64,000 nt of DNA from DATBDN01 sp963715995 (GCA_963715995.1 OY970283.1:2852001-2916000); one strand, 5' to 3'; positions 1-9,439 are shown, counted from the first letter of the stretch. Made by a program: numbers and translations. The notes: a model not told the origin generated them from the sequence alone.

Positions 1-29
1 ACCGCGTCGTTGGCGTTCTTGATCTCCAT
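1..29 (-). CDS. 5' end of an unidentified gene running off the left edge
   Basis: An ATG at 29-27 opens a frame reading MEIKNANDA before the window ends. It begins 2 bases after the stop of the SDR gene, so it looks like the next, translationally coupled gene of the same operon. Nine residues are too few to name it. From the operon theme a further catabolic enzyme would fit, but that is a guess. Confidence 0.45.
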
Positions 30-31
30 GT

Positions 32-778
32 TCACTCCGGAGTCACGTAGGCGCCCGACAGGCCGCCGTCGACCAGGAAGGTCGAGGCTGTCACATACGA
101 CGAGTCGTCGCTCGCGAGGAACAGCGCGCCCTTCGCGATCTCGTGCGCCTCGGCGAAGCGGCCCATCGGCAGATGCACCATCCGCCGCTTCGCCTCCACG
201 GGATCGCTCGCGTAGAGCTCCTGGAGCAGCGGCGTGTTGACGGGCCCCGGGCACAGCGCGTTCACGCGCACGCCGCGGCGCGCGAACTCCACGCCGAGCT
301 CGCGCGTCATCGCCAGCACACCCCCTTTCGAGGCCGTGTACGAGATCTGCGACGTCGCAGCGCCCATCACCGCGACGAACGACGCGGTGTTGATCACCGA
401 TCCGCCGCCGCCGTCCAGCAGGTGCGGGATGCCGTACTTGCAGCAGAGGAAGACCGACTTCAGGTTCACATCCTGCACGCGCTGCCATGCCTCGAGCCCC
501 GTGTCGAGCACCGACGCGTCGTCGGTCGGGGAGATGCCGGCGTTGTTGAACAGCACGTCGATGCGGCCGAAGTCCTGCTTCGTGCGCTCGTACATGTCGC
601 GCACGTCGTCCTCGCTCGTCACATCTGCGGCCAGCGACAGGTCACCCGGCGAGCCGTCCTTCAGGTCGACGCCCACGACCTTCGCGCCCTCGTGCTGGAA
701 CAGCGCAACCGTCTCGGCGCCGATACCGCCCGCCGCCCCGGTGATCACGCACACCTTTCCCTCCAGGCGACCCGCCAT
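32..778 (-). CDS. SDR family NAD(P)-dependent oxidoreductase
   Basis: A classical short-chain dehydrogenase of 248 residues. The N-terminal Rossmann motif TGAAGGIG, the NNAG motif after the central strands, and the catalytic Ser...Tyr-x-x-x-Lys set (SYTASKGG) are all visible, as is the CPGPVNTPL segment after the active site. SDRs of this type reduce or oxidise a carbonyl/alcohol with NAD(P)(H); the substrate cannot be read from the sequence. ATG at 778 is chosen because it overlaps the upstream aldehyde dehydrogenase stop (TGATG) and follows a purine-rich GGAGGAGG stretch; a GTG one codon upstream is also possible. As the last complete gene of the permease/PuuD/aldehyde dehydrogenase operon it probably serves polyamine or GABA catabolism. 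Confidence 0.85.
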   Translation of the reverse strand: MAGRLEGKVCVITGAAGGIGAETVALFQHEGAKVVGVDLKDGSPGDLSLAADVTSEDDVRDMYERTKQDFGRIDVLFNNAGISPTDDASVLDTGLEAWQRVQDVNLKSVFLCCKYGIPHLLDGGGGSVINTASFVAVMGAATSQISYTASKGGVLAMTRELGVEFARRGVRVNALCPGPVNTPLLQELYASDPVEAKRRMVHLPMGRFAEAHEIAKGALFLASDDSSYVTASTFLVDGGLSGAYVTPE

Positions 779-2139
779 CACCCCTCCTCCGTAGCTATGT
801 AAACGTTCTTGACCTCGGTGTAGTAATCGAGCGCATCCGGTCCGAGCTCGCGGCCAACACCGGACTGCTTGAAGCCTCCGAACGGGGTGGTCACCCGCAC
901 GGACGTGTTCGAGTTGACCGACATCACACCGGTGTCAACTGCACGCGCCACACGCAGCGCCTTGGCGCCGTCTCGGGTCCAGACCGAGCCCGACAGCCCG
1001 TAGATCGTGTCGTTGGCGATGCGCACGGCATCGGCCTCGTCCTCGAATGGGATGACCGCCGCGACCGGACCGAAGATCTCCTCGCGCGCCGCGCGATCGT
1101 CGTTGGACAGCGGGCACAGCACGGTCGGCGCGTACCAGAAGCCCTCGCCATCGGGAGCCTCGCCCTGGACCGCGACAGGCGAGCTGGGCTCGACGAACGA
1201 GGCAACGGTCTCACGCTGGGCCGCGGAGATGAGCGGACCCATCTGGGTCGCCTCGTCGAGTGGGTCGCCGACCTTGATCGCGCGCACGACGCCGCCCAGC
1301 CGCTCCATGAACTCGTCGAGAGCCGAGCGCTCCACGAGGATCCGCGAGCGCGCGCAGCAGTCCTGGCCCGCGTTGCCGAAGACCGCCATCGGCGCCGAGC
1401 CGGCGGCACGGTCCAGATCGGCATCGGCGAAGACGATGTTGGCCGACTTGCCGCCGAGCTCCAGCGTGACGCGCTTGATCGTCGCGGCCGCGCCCTGCGC
1501 GATCCCGCGACCGACCTCGGTCGAGCCGGTGAAGGCGATCTTCGCCACATCGGGGTGCTCGACCAGGCGCTGCCCGCAGACGCGGCCGGGCCCCGCCACC
1601 ACGTTCAGGACGCCCTCGGGCAACCCCGCTGCGAGCGCGATCTTCTCCAGCTCGAGCGCGGTCAGCGGCGTCAGCTCGGCGGGCTTCAGAACGATCGTGT
1701 TGCCGGCCGCCAGCGCCGGGGCCACCTTCCACGAGGCGATCACGAGCGGGAAGTTCCACGGGACGATCAGCCCGACCACGCCCAGCGGCTCGCGAAAGGT
1801 CATGTCCACGCCGCCCGCCACCGGGATCGTCTTGCCGAGCAGCCGCTCGGGCGCGCCCGCGTAGAAGCGGAAGGTGTCCACCACCATGCCCATCTCGCCG
1901 CGCGCATCGGAGATCGGCTTGCCCGCGTTGCGCGCCTCGAGCGTGGCCAGTTCATCGCGCGCCCCGTCCAGGGCGTCCGCGAGCCGATGAAGCGCCGCGG
2001 CCCGCGCAGCGGGCGTCACGTCGCGCCAGGCCGGGAACGCCTCCTTTGCGCGCGCAACGGCCTCGTCGGTGCGCTCGGCGTCGGCCTGCTCGACCTCCGC
2101 CATCACCTTGCCAGTGGCCGGCTCGACGACAGCGATCAA
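778..2139 (-). CDS. NAD(P)-dependent aldehyde dehydrogenase (PuuC-like)
   Basis: A 453-residue aldehyde dehydrogenase. It shows the cofactor-binding PWNFPL and FTGSTEVG motifs, the general-base Glu in ELGGKSA, the nucleophilic Cys in the GQDCCARSR segment and the C-terminal PFGGFKQSG motif. It oxidises an aldehyde to the acid through a thiohemiacetal. The start is TTG in a TTGA overlap with the puuD-like stop; this makes the protein slightly shorter at the N-terminus than typical 475-490 residue members. Its place between a gamma-glutamyl-GABA hydrolase and an SDR suggests oxidation of gamma-glutamyl-aminobutyraldehyde or succinate semialdehyde in putrescine/GABA breakdown. The substrate is inferred from context only. 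Confidence 0.88.
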   Translation of the reverse strand: MIAVVEPATGKVMAEVEQADAERTDEAVARAKEAFPAWRDVTPAARAAALHRLADALDGARDELATLEARNAGKPISDARGEMGMVVDTFRFYAGAPERLLGKTIPVAGGVDMTFREPLGVVGLIVPWNFPLVIASWKVAPALAAGNTIVLKPAELTPLTALELEKIALAAGLPEGVLNVVAGPGRVCGQRLVEHPDVAKIAFTGSTEVGRGIAQGAAATIKRVTLELGGKSANIVFADADLDRAAGSAPMAVFGNAGQDCCARSRILVERSALDEFMERLGGVVRAIKVGDPLDEATQMGPLISAAQRETVASFVEPSSPVAVQGEAPDGEGFWYAPTVLCPLSNDDRAAREEIFGPVAAVIPFEDEADAVRIANDTIYGLSGSVWTRDGAKALRVARAVDTGVMSVNSNTSVRVTTPFGGFKQSGVGRELGPDALDYYTEVKNVYIATEEG

Positions 2140-2855
2140 CGCGCCGCTCCCGCCCGCGCCCGCGCCTCCTCGACCAGCGAACCGATCACGTGCGAGGTCT
2201 CGTCCTCCTCGGGATGCCAGAGCACGCCGAGCGCGAAGCGGTGGTCGGGCATCTCGATCGCCTCAACCAGGTCGTCGGACGGGCTGTGCCCGGTCACGCG
2301 CAGACCCTCGCCGAGGCGGTCGACGCCCTGGTGGTGGTGGGAACGCACGCTGGTGCGCCCGGTGCCGACGGCGCGCGCGGCCAGCGAGCCCGCGTCGAGC
2401 TCGACCTCGTGATCGCCGAACTGGCCGAGCGTGTGACGGTGCGTCTCGAGCCCGTCGATGTTCTGCACCAGGGTCCCGCCGCAGGCCACGTTCAGCATCT
2501 GCATGCCGCGGCAGATCCCGAGCACCGGCATGTCCCGCTCGAGCGCCGCCCGTGCGAGCGCCGCCTCGAAGCGGTCGCGGTCGGCATTCGTGCCGCGCGT
2601 CTCAGGCTCTGGCTCGGCTCCGTAGGAGGCGGGGTCGACGTCGGATCCCCCGGCCAGGATCAGGCCGTCGAGCATGTCGAGCAGCTGTTGCGGGTCGTCG
2701 GCCATCGCGTCGTCGGGCGACAGCATGAGCGCGATCGCGCCCGCGCGCTGCACCGCCAGCGAATAGGTGCGCGGCGAGAGCAGCACCAGCGTTTCCCAGG
2801 CGCCCCACGTGGCGCGCTCGATCGCGGCACAGATGCCGATGACGGGACGGCTCAT
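2136..2855 (-). CDS. puuD: Gamma-glutamyl-gamma-aminobutyrate hydrolase family (class I GATase-like)
   Basis: A 239-residue peptidase C26-type protein. The nucleophile elbow GICRGMQ carries the Cys, and HPEEDE near the C-terminus supplies the catalytic His-Glu pair; SHHHQ is also typical of this family. E. coli PuuD hydrolyses gamma-glutamyl-GABA to glutamate and GABA in the cytoplasm. It overlaps the aldehyde dehydrogenase by 4 bases and follows the permease stop by 10 bases, which fits a polyamine-utilisation operon. Related members act on other gamma-glutamyl amides, so the exact substrate is inferred. Confidence 0.85.
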   Translation of the reverse strand: MSRPVIGICAAIERATWGAWETLVLLSPRTYSLAVQRAGAIALMLSPDDAMADDPQQLLDMLDGLILAGGSDVDPASYGAEPEPETRGTNADRDRFEAALARAALERDMPVLGICRGMQMLNVACGGTLVQNIDGLETHRHTLGQFGDHEVELDAGSLAARAVGTGRTSVRSHHHQGVDRLGEGLRVTGHSPSDDLVEAIEMPDHRFALGVLWHPEEDETSHVIGSLVEEARARAGAAR

Positions 2856-2865
2856 GCCATCGGGC

Positions 2866-4482
2866 TCAGATGCCGGCAGTCGGTGCGCCCGTCTCGGGAA
2901 TCCGCCCGGTCTCGTCGGGCAGTTCCACCTCGCGGATCGGCCCCGTGAAGTACTTGTGCGCGGACACTCGCCACCAGATGCCGATCCCGAGGATCGTGAC
3001 GATGACGAGCACCGGCGCGTAGTTCACGTTCTGCCAGAGGAATGGATCCGCCCCGTCGCCGCCCTGGCGCCCGGGCGTGCCGCCGGGGTTGAACGGCAGC
3101 GAGAAGATGATCACGCACAGGACGACCCACACGATCGCGACAGGATTGACCCACCGGTACTTCTGACCGAGCGTCCAGGGCCCGGGCTTGAACGCGTCCC
3201 CGATCCGCCAGCGCAGGTAGACGGGAATGATGTAGGCGATGTAGAGGCCGATCGTGGCCAGCCCGGTGAGCGCGAAGAACGGCCACGGGAACGCGCCGGT
3301 TCCCCACAGCGCCGGGATGGTCGCGACGAGGGCGAGGGCGCACATGAACAGCACCGAGTTGGCGGGCACGCGGTTGGCGGTCAGGCGCGTCCACAGCTTG
3401 TGACCTGGCACCGCGCGGTCACGCGAGAACGCGTAACACATGCGCGAGGCGCTGGTCACGCAGGCCATGCCGCAGAACAGCTGGCCGATCGTGGCCATGA
3501 GCACGACGAACTTCGCGTTGCCGCTCGACAGCGCGCTCGTGAAGATCGCGATCGAGCTGCCGCCGCCGTCGTTGACCGCCTTCACGTTCGTGGCCGCGAA
3601 GGTGAACGCGAGCAGCACGAACCAGCCGAACACCGCCGACCAGAAGACCGAGCGCCAAACACCCTTGGCGGCGCCGAGAGCCGCCCCGCGCGTCTCCTCC
3701 GAGATGTGCGCCGAGGCGTCGTAGCCCGTCTGCGTGTACATCGTCAGCAGGAAGCCAAGCGGCAGCACCCAGATCCAGAAGAAGAAGCTGCCGGTCGAGC
3801 CGCCCGTCCAGCCCGAGTTGTTGATCTTGTGGGTGAAGACCCACTTCAGGCTCTCGTGATGGGTCGGAGCAAAGACGAGGACTGCGATCACGACGAGCAC
3901 GCCGAGCACGTGCCACCACACCGAGATGCTGTTGAAGAGCGCGACGAGGTGCGACGAGAAGATGTTGATCAAGGCGTGAAGGGCCAGGATCAATACGAAC
4001 AGGACGAATGTCTCTGGAAGCACGTGCGCGGTGTCCGAGAAGTTCATCCCGAACAGCGACACCTTGTAGAGGCCGAGCAGCGCGTTCAGGAAGGTCGCGG
4101 CGCCGTAGTCGACCGAGGCGACGACACCCACCAGGCCGATCAGGTTGAACCAACCGGTGAACCAGCCCCAGGTGCGCCCGCCGAGGTCGGAGGCCCAGTA
4201 GTAGAGGCCGCCGGCCGTCGGATACGCCGAGGCCAGCTCGGACATCGAGAACGCGACGAACAGGATCAGGCCGCAGATCACCGGCCAGCCGATCGAGATC
4301 GCGATCGGGCCGCCGTTGTTCCACGCCTGCCCGTAGGTCGTGAACGTCCCGGCGAAGATCAAGATGATCGTGAACGAGATCGCGAAGTTCTGGAACGAGC
4401 TCCAGCCGCGCTGCAGCCGCTGGACGTAGCCGAGCTCGGCTAGCCGCTGTTCGTCCTGGTCGAGGTGCTCAGCCGTTGCCAT
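2866..4482 (-). CDS. APC-superfamily amino acid/polyamine permease
   Basis: A 538-residue polytopic inner-membrane protein with about 12 hydrophobic segments. The first membrane segment (NFAISFTIILIFAGTF) and the following ASAYPTAGGLYYWAS stretch are typical of the amino acid-polyamine-organocation superfamily, in the GABA/choline permease branch. It should import an amino acid or polyamine by cation coupling. It is first in the operon with PuuD-like hydrolase, aldehyde dehydrogenase and SDR, so GABA, putrescine or a related amine is the likely substrate. The ATG at 4482 has a strong AGGAGG site 8 bases upstream, which fixes the start. Confidence 0.85.
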   Translation of the reverse strand: MATAEHLDQDEQRLAELGYVQRLQRGWSSFQNFAISFTIILIFAGTFTTYGQAWNNGGPIAISIGWPVICGLILFVAFSMSELASAYPTAGGLYYWASDLGGRTWGWFTGWFNLIGLVGVVASVDYGAATFLNALLGLYKVSLFGMNFSDTAHVLPETFVLFVLILALHALINIFSSHLVALFNSISVWWHVLGVLVVIAVLVFAPTHHESLKWVFTHKINNSGWTGGSTGSFFFWIWVLPLGFLLTMYTQTGYDASAHISEETRGAALGAAKGVWRSVFWSAVFGWFVLLAFTFAATNVKAVNDGGGSSIAIFTSALSSGNAKFVVLMATIGQLFCGMACVTSASRMCYAFSRDRAVPGHKLWTRLTANRVPANSVLFMCALALVATIPALWGTGAFPWPFFALTGLATIGLYIAYIIPVYLRWRIGDAFKPGPWTLGQKYRWVNPVAIVWVVLCVIIFSLPFNPGGTPGRQGGDGADPFLWQNVNYAPVLVIVTILGIGIWWRVSAHKYFTGPIREVELPDETGRIPETGAPTAGI

Positions 4483-4490
4483 CCGTACTA

Positions 4491-4496
4491 CCTCCT
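4491..4496 (-). promoter_or_regulatory. Ribosome binding site of the APC permease
   Basis: A perfect AGGAGG (minus strand) lies 8 bases before the permease ATG. It is one of the few canonical Shine-Dalgarno sites in the window and confirms the start. Confidence 0.8.
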
Positions 4497-4534
4497 GGGG
4501 AAAAGGTGCACTGGTCGAACCTCTAGATGGGGCG

Positions 4535-4564
4535 AACCTACGTCACGCGCCGGACGCCTGTCAA
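4535..4564 (-). promoter_or_regulatory. Predicted promoter of the polyamine/GABA operon
   Basis: On the minus strand a perfect -35 box TTGACA (4559-4564) and a -10 box TAGGTT (4535-4540) are separated by 18 bases. The -35 box overlaps the last codons of the upstream transferase gene. A start near 4528 would give a leader of about 45 bases before the permease. The match to a housekeeping sigma factor consensus is good, but no transcript data are available. Confidence 0.55.
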
Positions 4565-5769
4565 TTCGGCGCGTCCCACTCCCCCGTCTCGAAGTCCTCG
4601 CGCATCTTGCGCGCGAGCTCCTCGTCGGTCAGGTCCTCGCCGGTCTCGTGCATCAGCTGGCGGCGCCGGAAGCGCGTGAGCTTGAGGATCTCGAGCACGT
4701 AGACCAGGTACAGGCTCGCGCCAAGTGCCAGCAGCCCGAACGCACCGAGCACGAGCGTCCAGCCCGCGTCGAAGTGGCCGTGATCGTCCGAGTAGGGCAC
4801 GAACCGGAGCGCCAGCGACAAGGCCGCGAGCGCGAGTGTCCAGCCGTAGAGGTAGACCACGGTGCGCCGCTGCGAGAAGCCGATGTTGGCCAGGCGGTGG
4901 TGCAGGTGCCATCGGTCGGCCTCGTAGACGGGGCGGCGGTACTTCAGCCGCTTCATGACGACGAAGGCGCCGTCGAGGATCGGCACCGCCAGCACGGTCA
5001 GCGGGAAGAACAGGGCCACGATCGCCGCCGTTTTGATCGTCCCCTGGATCGCGACACACGCCAGCAACAGCCCGAGCATGTTGGAGCCGGCGTCGCCCAT
5101 GAAGATCGAGGCCGGGTGGAAGTTGTGGTACAGGAAGCCGAAGGCCGCGCCGGCCGTGATGGCCGCGAGGACCCCCGCGCCTGTACAGGTGGACGCGCCG
5201 CCGAGGCAGGCCTTGTCTAGCGACAGCGCGATCACCGCCAGCGTGCCCGCGGCGATCGTGCACACCCCGGCCGCAAGGCCGTCCACGCCGTCGGTGAAGT
5301 TGACCACGTTCATCACAGCCACGATGCCGACGACCGTGACCGGCCCGGCCGCGCCGGCCAGGTCGACGTGGCCGAGGAACGGCAGCGTGAAGGTGTCCAC
5401 CTTCACGCCGGCCAGCACCGGGATCAGCGCCGAGCCGAGCTGCCCGAGCAGCTTCACGATCGGTGGCAAGTCGCGGACGTCGTCGGCCGTCCCCACGAGC
5501 GCTATCGCGATCGCGCCCAAGGCGACGCCGCGCGTCTGCTCGTCGAGCTCGGTGTGGCCGAACAGCGGCAGGAACATCAGCCCCGCGACGGCTATGCCCG
5601 CGAGCATCGCCAGGCCGCCGAGGCTGGGCGTGGGCTTGTCGTGGAGGCCGCGGTCGCGCGGCATGTCGATGGCACCGACGCTGCGGGCCAGCCGCGCAGC
5701 GAGCGGAGCGGTCGCAAACGCGATGAAGCCCGCCACCAGGAAGCCCCACAGGGCGTCGACGTGGCTCAT
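4561..5769 (-). CDS. Polyprenyl-phosphate N-acetylhexosamine-1-phosphate transferase (WecA/TagO/MraY family)
   Basis: A 402-residue polytopic membrane enzyme. Family motifs are visible in order: the Asp pair in GTADDVRD, NFTDGVDGLAAG, the FMGDAGSN loop and the histidine motif HLHHRL. Such enzymes transfer a sugar-1-phosphate from a UDP-sugar to undecaprenyl phosphate and start wall-polymer or O-antigen-type glycan synthesis. I chose ATG at 5769 (MSHVDALWG) because it leads directly into the first membrane segment; the frame is open further upstream. The gene is divergent from the DUF354/sugar transferase/asnB group, 28 bases apart, and probably works with it. The charged C-terminal tail of about 30 residues is cytoplasmic. 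Confidence 0.85.
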   Translation of the reverse strand: MSHVDALWGFLVAGFIAFATAPLAARLARSVGAIDMPRDRGLHDKPTPSLGGLAMLAGIAVAGLMFLPLFGHTELDEQTRGVALGAIAIALVGTADDVRDLPPIVKLLGQLGSALIPVLAGVKVDTFTLPFLGHVDLAGAAGPVTVVGIVAVMNVVNFTDGVDGLAAGVCTIAAGTLAVIALSLDKACLGGASTCTGAGVLAAITAGAAFGFLYHNFHPASIFMGDAGSNMLGLLLACVAIQGTIKTAAIVALFFPLTVLAVPILDGAFVVMKRLKYRRPVYEADRWHLHHRLANIGFSQRRTVVYLYGWTLALAALSLALRFVPYSDDHGHFDAGWTLVLGAFGLLALGASLYLVYVLEILKLTRFRRRQLMHETGEDLTDEELARKMREDFETGEWDAPN

Positions 5770-5797
5770 CGTGAGGGCAGCGTACCCTGGCCCCCCG

Positions 5798-6806
5798 ATG
5801 CGGATTTGGATCGACATGACGGCGCCCGCCCACCCGCTGGTGTTCAGGCCGATCATCAGGCGCCTGCGCGAGCAGGGACACGAGGTCGAGGTGACGGCGC
5901 GCGACTACGCGCAGACGCTGGAGCTGCTGGACATGCTCGACATCGAGCACACGTCGTTCGGTACCCACGGCGGCGAGAGCCGCGCGCGCAAGATCACCGC
6001 CCTGTTCACACGCGCGCGGCAGATGCGCAAGTTCGCCAAGGGCAAGCAGTTCGACCTGGCCGCCTGCCACGGATCGAACGACCTCCCGATCGCCGCGCGC
6101 CGGCTGGGCATCCCCGCCGCGGACATGTTCGACTACGAGTTCGCCACCTACCAGCACAACGTCGGCTGCCCGGCTGGCCAAGCGCGTGATGACTCCCGAC
6201 TCGATCCCGCCGGAGCGGCTGCGCCGCTACGGGGTCGACGACCAGAAGCTGGCGCAGTACCCGGGCCTCAAGGAGGAGTACTACCTCGCCGACTTCGAGC
6301 CCGACGCCGCGGTGCTCGACAAGCTCGGGCTCGACACGGCGAAGGTGCTCGTCGTGCTGCGTCCGCCACCCGACGTTTCCCTCTACCACCGCAAGTCGAA
6401 TCCGCTCTTCCCGCAGGTGGTCTCGCGGCTCGGAACGGACGAGGAAGTACAGGCGGTCGTGCTCCCGCGCACGACCGCTCAGAAGGAGTATGTCCGTTCG
6501 CTCGGCTTGCCGTCGCTGGTGATCCCCGATCATGCAGTCGACGCCCAGAGCCTGATCGCCTACTCGGACCTGGTCGTGTCCGCAGGCGGAACCATGAATC
6601 GCGAGGCGGTGGCGCTCGGAACGCCGGTCTACACGACCTACGGGGGCCGCCTGGGCGGGGTCGACGAGGCGCTGATCCGCGAGGGACGGCTACGTCCGCT
6701 CTCCGACCCTCGCGCGCTCGACCTGCACAAGCGCCCGTCCGAGGGAACACGCACGAAGCGCGATCCGCAGCTGCTCGTGGATCTGTTCCTGGGCACTCCG
6801 CGCTAG
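5798..6806 (+). pseudogene. DUF354 family protein (predicted glycosyltransferase fold), interrupted by a frameshift
   Basis: Reading from ATG 5798 gives MRIWIDMTAPAHPLVF, typical of DUF354 proteins, which resemble UDP-GlcNAc 2-epimerase/GT-B enzymes. The homologous sequence stops at ...HNVGC (about 6169) and resumes in another frame as RLAKRVMTPDSIP and continues to a stop at 6806. Removing one C from the CCC run at 6169-6171 would restore one reading frame of about 335 residues. The second half keeps the SAGGTMNREA motif. This is either a sequencing/assembly error or a recent inactivation; the codon bias on both sides looks intact. It lies in a polysaccharide cluster. Confidence 0.75.
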
Positions 6807-6832
6807 CCGCAACGGCTGACGCGGGCGCTAGC

Positions 6833-7585
6833 GTGCCGTTCGTGGCCTATGAGCTGACGGAACTTCCGGAGCTCCCGGAAGCCGCGGCCGCCCCCGGTCG
6901 CCCGCAGGGCGAGTCGCTCGCAGAGCGCTACGCCGCGATCGCCCATGCCTACGAGCCGCGGCCGGTGGACCGCGCCCTGCGCGCCATCGACCTGCTGATC
7001 GCTGTGAGCGTCCTGATCGTCGCCTCCCCCGTGCTGCTCCTGTTCACGCTCGCGATCCGCCTGAGCTCGGGCCGGCCGATCCTCTATCGCGGCGCGCGCG
7101 TGGGCAAGGCCGGGCGCGTCTACCAGATGTACAAGTTCCGCACGCTTGCCCCCGATGCGGAGTCTCGGCTCGGGCCGTTCTACGGGCCAGAGCTCGAGCG
7201 CAAGACTCTCGAGGAGGTCACCCGGCTCGGCCGCGTCATGCGCGTGACCCAGCTCGACGAGCTGCCGCAGCTCTTCAACGTGATCAGGGGCGACATGTCG
7301 ATCGTCGGGCCGCGCCCCATCCGCCCGGTCTTCTTCGAGAAGCTCTGCGAGGACATCCCCGCGTACTGGCAGCGGCTCGTGCTGGCCCCGGGGCTCACGG
7401 GCTTCGCGCAGGTGAGGATGGGGCGCGAGGAGACCTGGGCCGAGAAGCTGGCCCACGACCTCGAGTACATCGCCGACCGCTCGGTGTCGCTCTACCTGCG
7501 CATCTGCCTGCTCACCGCCCTGCGCGTGGGCAAGCGCGTTCTCGTCGACAGCGTCGCGCTCGTCGCGGGCAGGCGCACGAGCTAG
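6833..7585 (+). CDS. Undecaprenyl-phosphate sugar phosphotransferase (bacterial sugar transferase)
   Basis: A protein of about 250 residues with one N-terminal membrane helix (about residues 45-70) followed by the PF02397 catalytic domain. Visible motifs are YKFRTL, the DELPQL.NVIRGDMSIVGPRP block and PGLTGFAQV. Such enzymes transfer hexose-1-phosphate to the lipid carrier as the first step in exopolysaccharide repeat-unit synthesis. The frame is open far upstream, so the start is uncertain: GTG 6833 or GTG 6842 fit best, just after the DUF354 stop. It sits between DUF354 and asnB genes in one probable operon. Confidence 0.82.
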   Translation: MPFVAYELTELPELPEAAAAPGRPQGESLAERYAAIAHAYEPRPVDRALRAIDLLIAVSVLIVASPVLLLFTLAIRLSSGRPILYRGARVGKAGRVYQMYKFRTLAPDAESRLGPFYGPELERKTLEEVTRLGRVMRVTQLDELPQLFNVIRGDMSIVGPRPIRPVFFEKLCEDIPAYWQRLVLAPGLTGFAQVRMGREETWAEKLAHDLEYIADRSVSLYLRICLLTALRVGKRVLVDSVALVAGRRTS

Positions 7586-7588
7586 CCG

Positions 7589-9439
7589 ATGTGCGGCATC
7601 TGCGGGCTCGTCGCCACCGGCGGCGGGGCGCCCGACCGCGCGGCGCTCGAGGCGATGAACGACACGCTGCGCCATCGCGGGCCCGACAGCGCGGGGATGG
7701 TGGTGAACGGGCCGGTGGGCCTGGCGGCGCGGCGGCTCTCGATCATCGACCTGGAGACGGGCGACCAGCCGATCGCGAACGAGGACCGCAGCGTTCACGT
7801 GGTCCAGAACGGCGAGATCTACAACCACGCCGCGCTGCGGCGCGAGCTCGAGGCGCAGGGCCACCGCATGCGCACCGACCACTCCGACACCGAGGTCCTC
7901 GTGCACCTCTACGAGCAGCATGGGCCCGCCTTCGCCGAGCGGCTGCGCGGCATGTTCGCGATCGCCATCTGGGACGCCCGTGAGCGGCGTTTGGTCCTGG
8001 CGCGCGACCGCTTCGGCATCAAGCCGCTGCACTGGGCGCGGCTGCCGGAGGGGATCGCGTTCGGCTCCGAGCTCAAGTGCCTGCTGCCCGCGCCGGGGTT
8101 CTCGCGGACGATCGACCCGGATGCCGTCGAGGCGTTCCTGGCCTTCAACTCGATTCCCGCGCCACTCACCATCTACGAGTGCGCGCGCAAGCTGCCGCCG
8201 GGTCACCACCTGGTCTGGCAGGAGGGCTCGAGCGACGTGACGGTGGAGCGCTACGCGCGACCGCTGCCGTCGAGCTCCCCGCGGCCGGCCGAGCCGGGCG
8301 CGGTGCTCGAAGCGCTGCGCGATTCGGTGCGCGCCCACCTGGTCTCCGACGTGCCGGTCGGCGTGCTGCTCTCGGGCGGGGTCGACTCCTCGGCCCTGGC
8401 GGCGCTCGCGGCAACCGAGAGCGGCACGCGCATCAGCACGTTCTCGATCGGCTTCGTGGAGCAGGGCTTCGACGAGACCAGCCGTGCACGGGTGGTGGCC
8501 GAGCGCTACGGGACCGAGCATCACGAGCTGGTGGTGCGACCGAACGCGGTCGAGCTGCTGCCGCGGCTGGCGCGCTCGTTCGACGAGCCGTTCGCGGACT
8601 CCTCGGCGCTGCCAACCTGGCTTGTCGCCGAGCTCGCCGCCTCGCATGTGAAGGTCGCGCTCTCGGGCGAGGGCGGCGACGAGCTGTTCGGCGGCTACTA
8701 CACCTACGTCGCGGATCTGCTGGCGCCGCGCGTCGGCCGGCTCGCGGCGCTCGCGCGGCCGCTGATCGATCGCCTGCCGAGCTCGTCGAAGCGGGCGGCG
8801 TCGTTCGACTACAAGGCAAAGCGCTTCGCGCGCGCCGCCACGCTGCCGCCGCTCGAGCGCCACCACGGCTGGAAGGAGATCTTCGACGACCAGACGCGCG
8901 GCGCCCTGCTCGGCGCGCGGCGCGGCGCCGACCCGCTGGCCGTCTACCGCGAGCACTACGCCGCGACCGCGGGCGCGCCCGAGCTGGCGCGGCTCCAGGA
9001 GATCGACCTGAACGTCTACCTGCCGAGCGACCTGCTCGTGAAGACCGATCGCGCGTCGATGGCGCACTCGCTCGAGGCGCGAGTGCCGTTCCTCGACGCC
9101 GCCGTGGCCGACGTCGCGCTGGCGCTTCCGAGCAGCCAGAAGGTGCGTGGGTTCGACAAGAAGCGGCTGCTGCGCGAGGCGCTCGAGCCGTTGCTGCCGC
9201 GCGAGGTCACGCACGGGCGCAAGCAGGGCTTCTCGATCCCCGCCGCGCGCTGGCTGCGCAGCGAGCTCGAGCCGTTCGCGCGCGACCTGCTCTCACCGGC
9301 GCGCGTTCGCGAGCAGGGGTGGTTCGATGCAGGAGTGGTCACCGCAATCGTCGACCGCCATGCCGGCGGTCGTGAGGACCTGAGCCGTCAGATCTGGGGT
9401 CTGATGGCGTTCTCGCTCTGGCACGAGCTCTACGCATGA
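7589..9439 (+). CDS. asnB: Asparagine synthase (glutamine-hydrolysing)
   Basis: A 616-residue two-domain enzyme. The N-terminal glutaminase begins MCGICGLV with Cys2 as nucleophile and contains RHRGPD and NGEIYN. The synthetase domain has the pyrophosphatase loop LLSGGVDSSA and the SGEGGDELFGGY motif. It makes asparagine from aspartate, ATP and glutamine-derived ammonia. AsnB paralogues in polysaccharide gene clusters often amidate sugar acids or related groups instead. Because this copy follows a sugar transferase by 3 bases, both roles are possible. It overlaps the CDF gene by 4 bases. Confidence 0.9.
   Translation: MCGICGLVATGGGAPDRAALEAMNDTLRHRGPDSAGMVVNGPVGLAARRLSIIDLETGDQPIANEDRSVHVVQNGEIYNHAALRRELEAQGHRMRTDHSDTEVLVHLYEQHGPAFAERLRGMFAIAIWDARERRLVLARDRFGIKPLHWARLPEGIAFGSELKCLLPAPGFSRTIDPDAVEAFLAFNSIPAPLTIYECARKLPPGHHLVWQEGSSDVTVERYARPLPSSSPRPAEPGAVLEALRDSVRAHLVSDVPVGVLLSGGVDSSALAALAATESGTRISTFSIGFVEQGFDETSRARVVAERYGTEHHELVVRPNAVELLPRLARSFDEPFADSSALPTWLVAELAASHVKVALSGEGGDELFGGYYTYVADLLAPRVGRLAALARPLIDRLPSSSKRAASFDYKAKRFARAATLPPLERHHGWKEIFDDQTRGALLGARRGADPLAVYREHYAATAGAPELARLQEIDLNVYLPSDLLVKTDRASMAHSLEARVPFLDAAVADVALALPSSQKVRGFDKKRLLREALEPLLPREVTHGRKQGFSIPAARWLRSELEPFARDLLSPARVREQGWFDAGVVTAIVDRHAGGREDLSRQIWGLMAFSLWHELYA

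Noticed and set aside
6803..9214. An 803-codon open frame on the minus strand
   Set aside because: It is antisense to the sugar transferase and asnB genes and has no recognisable domain.
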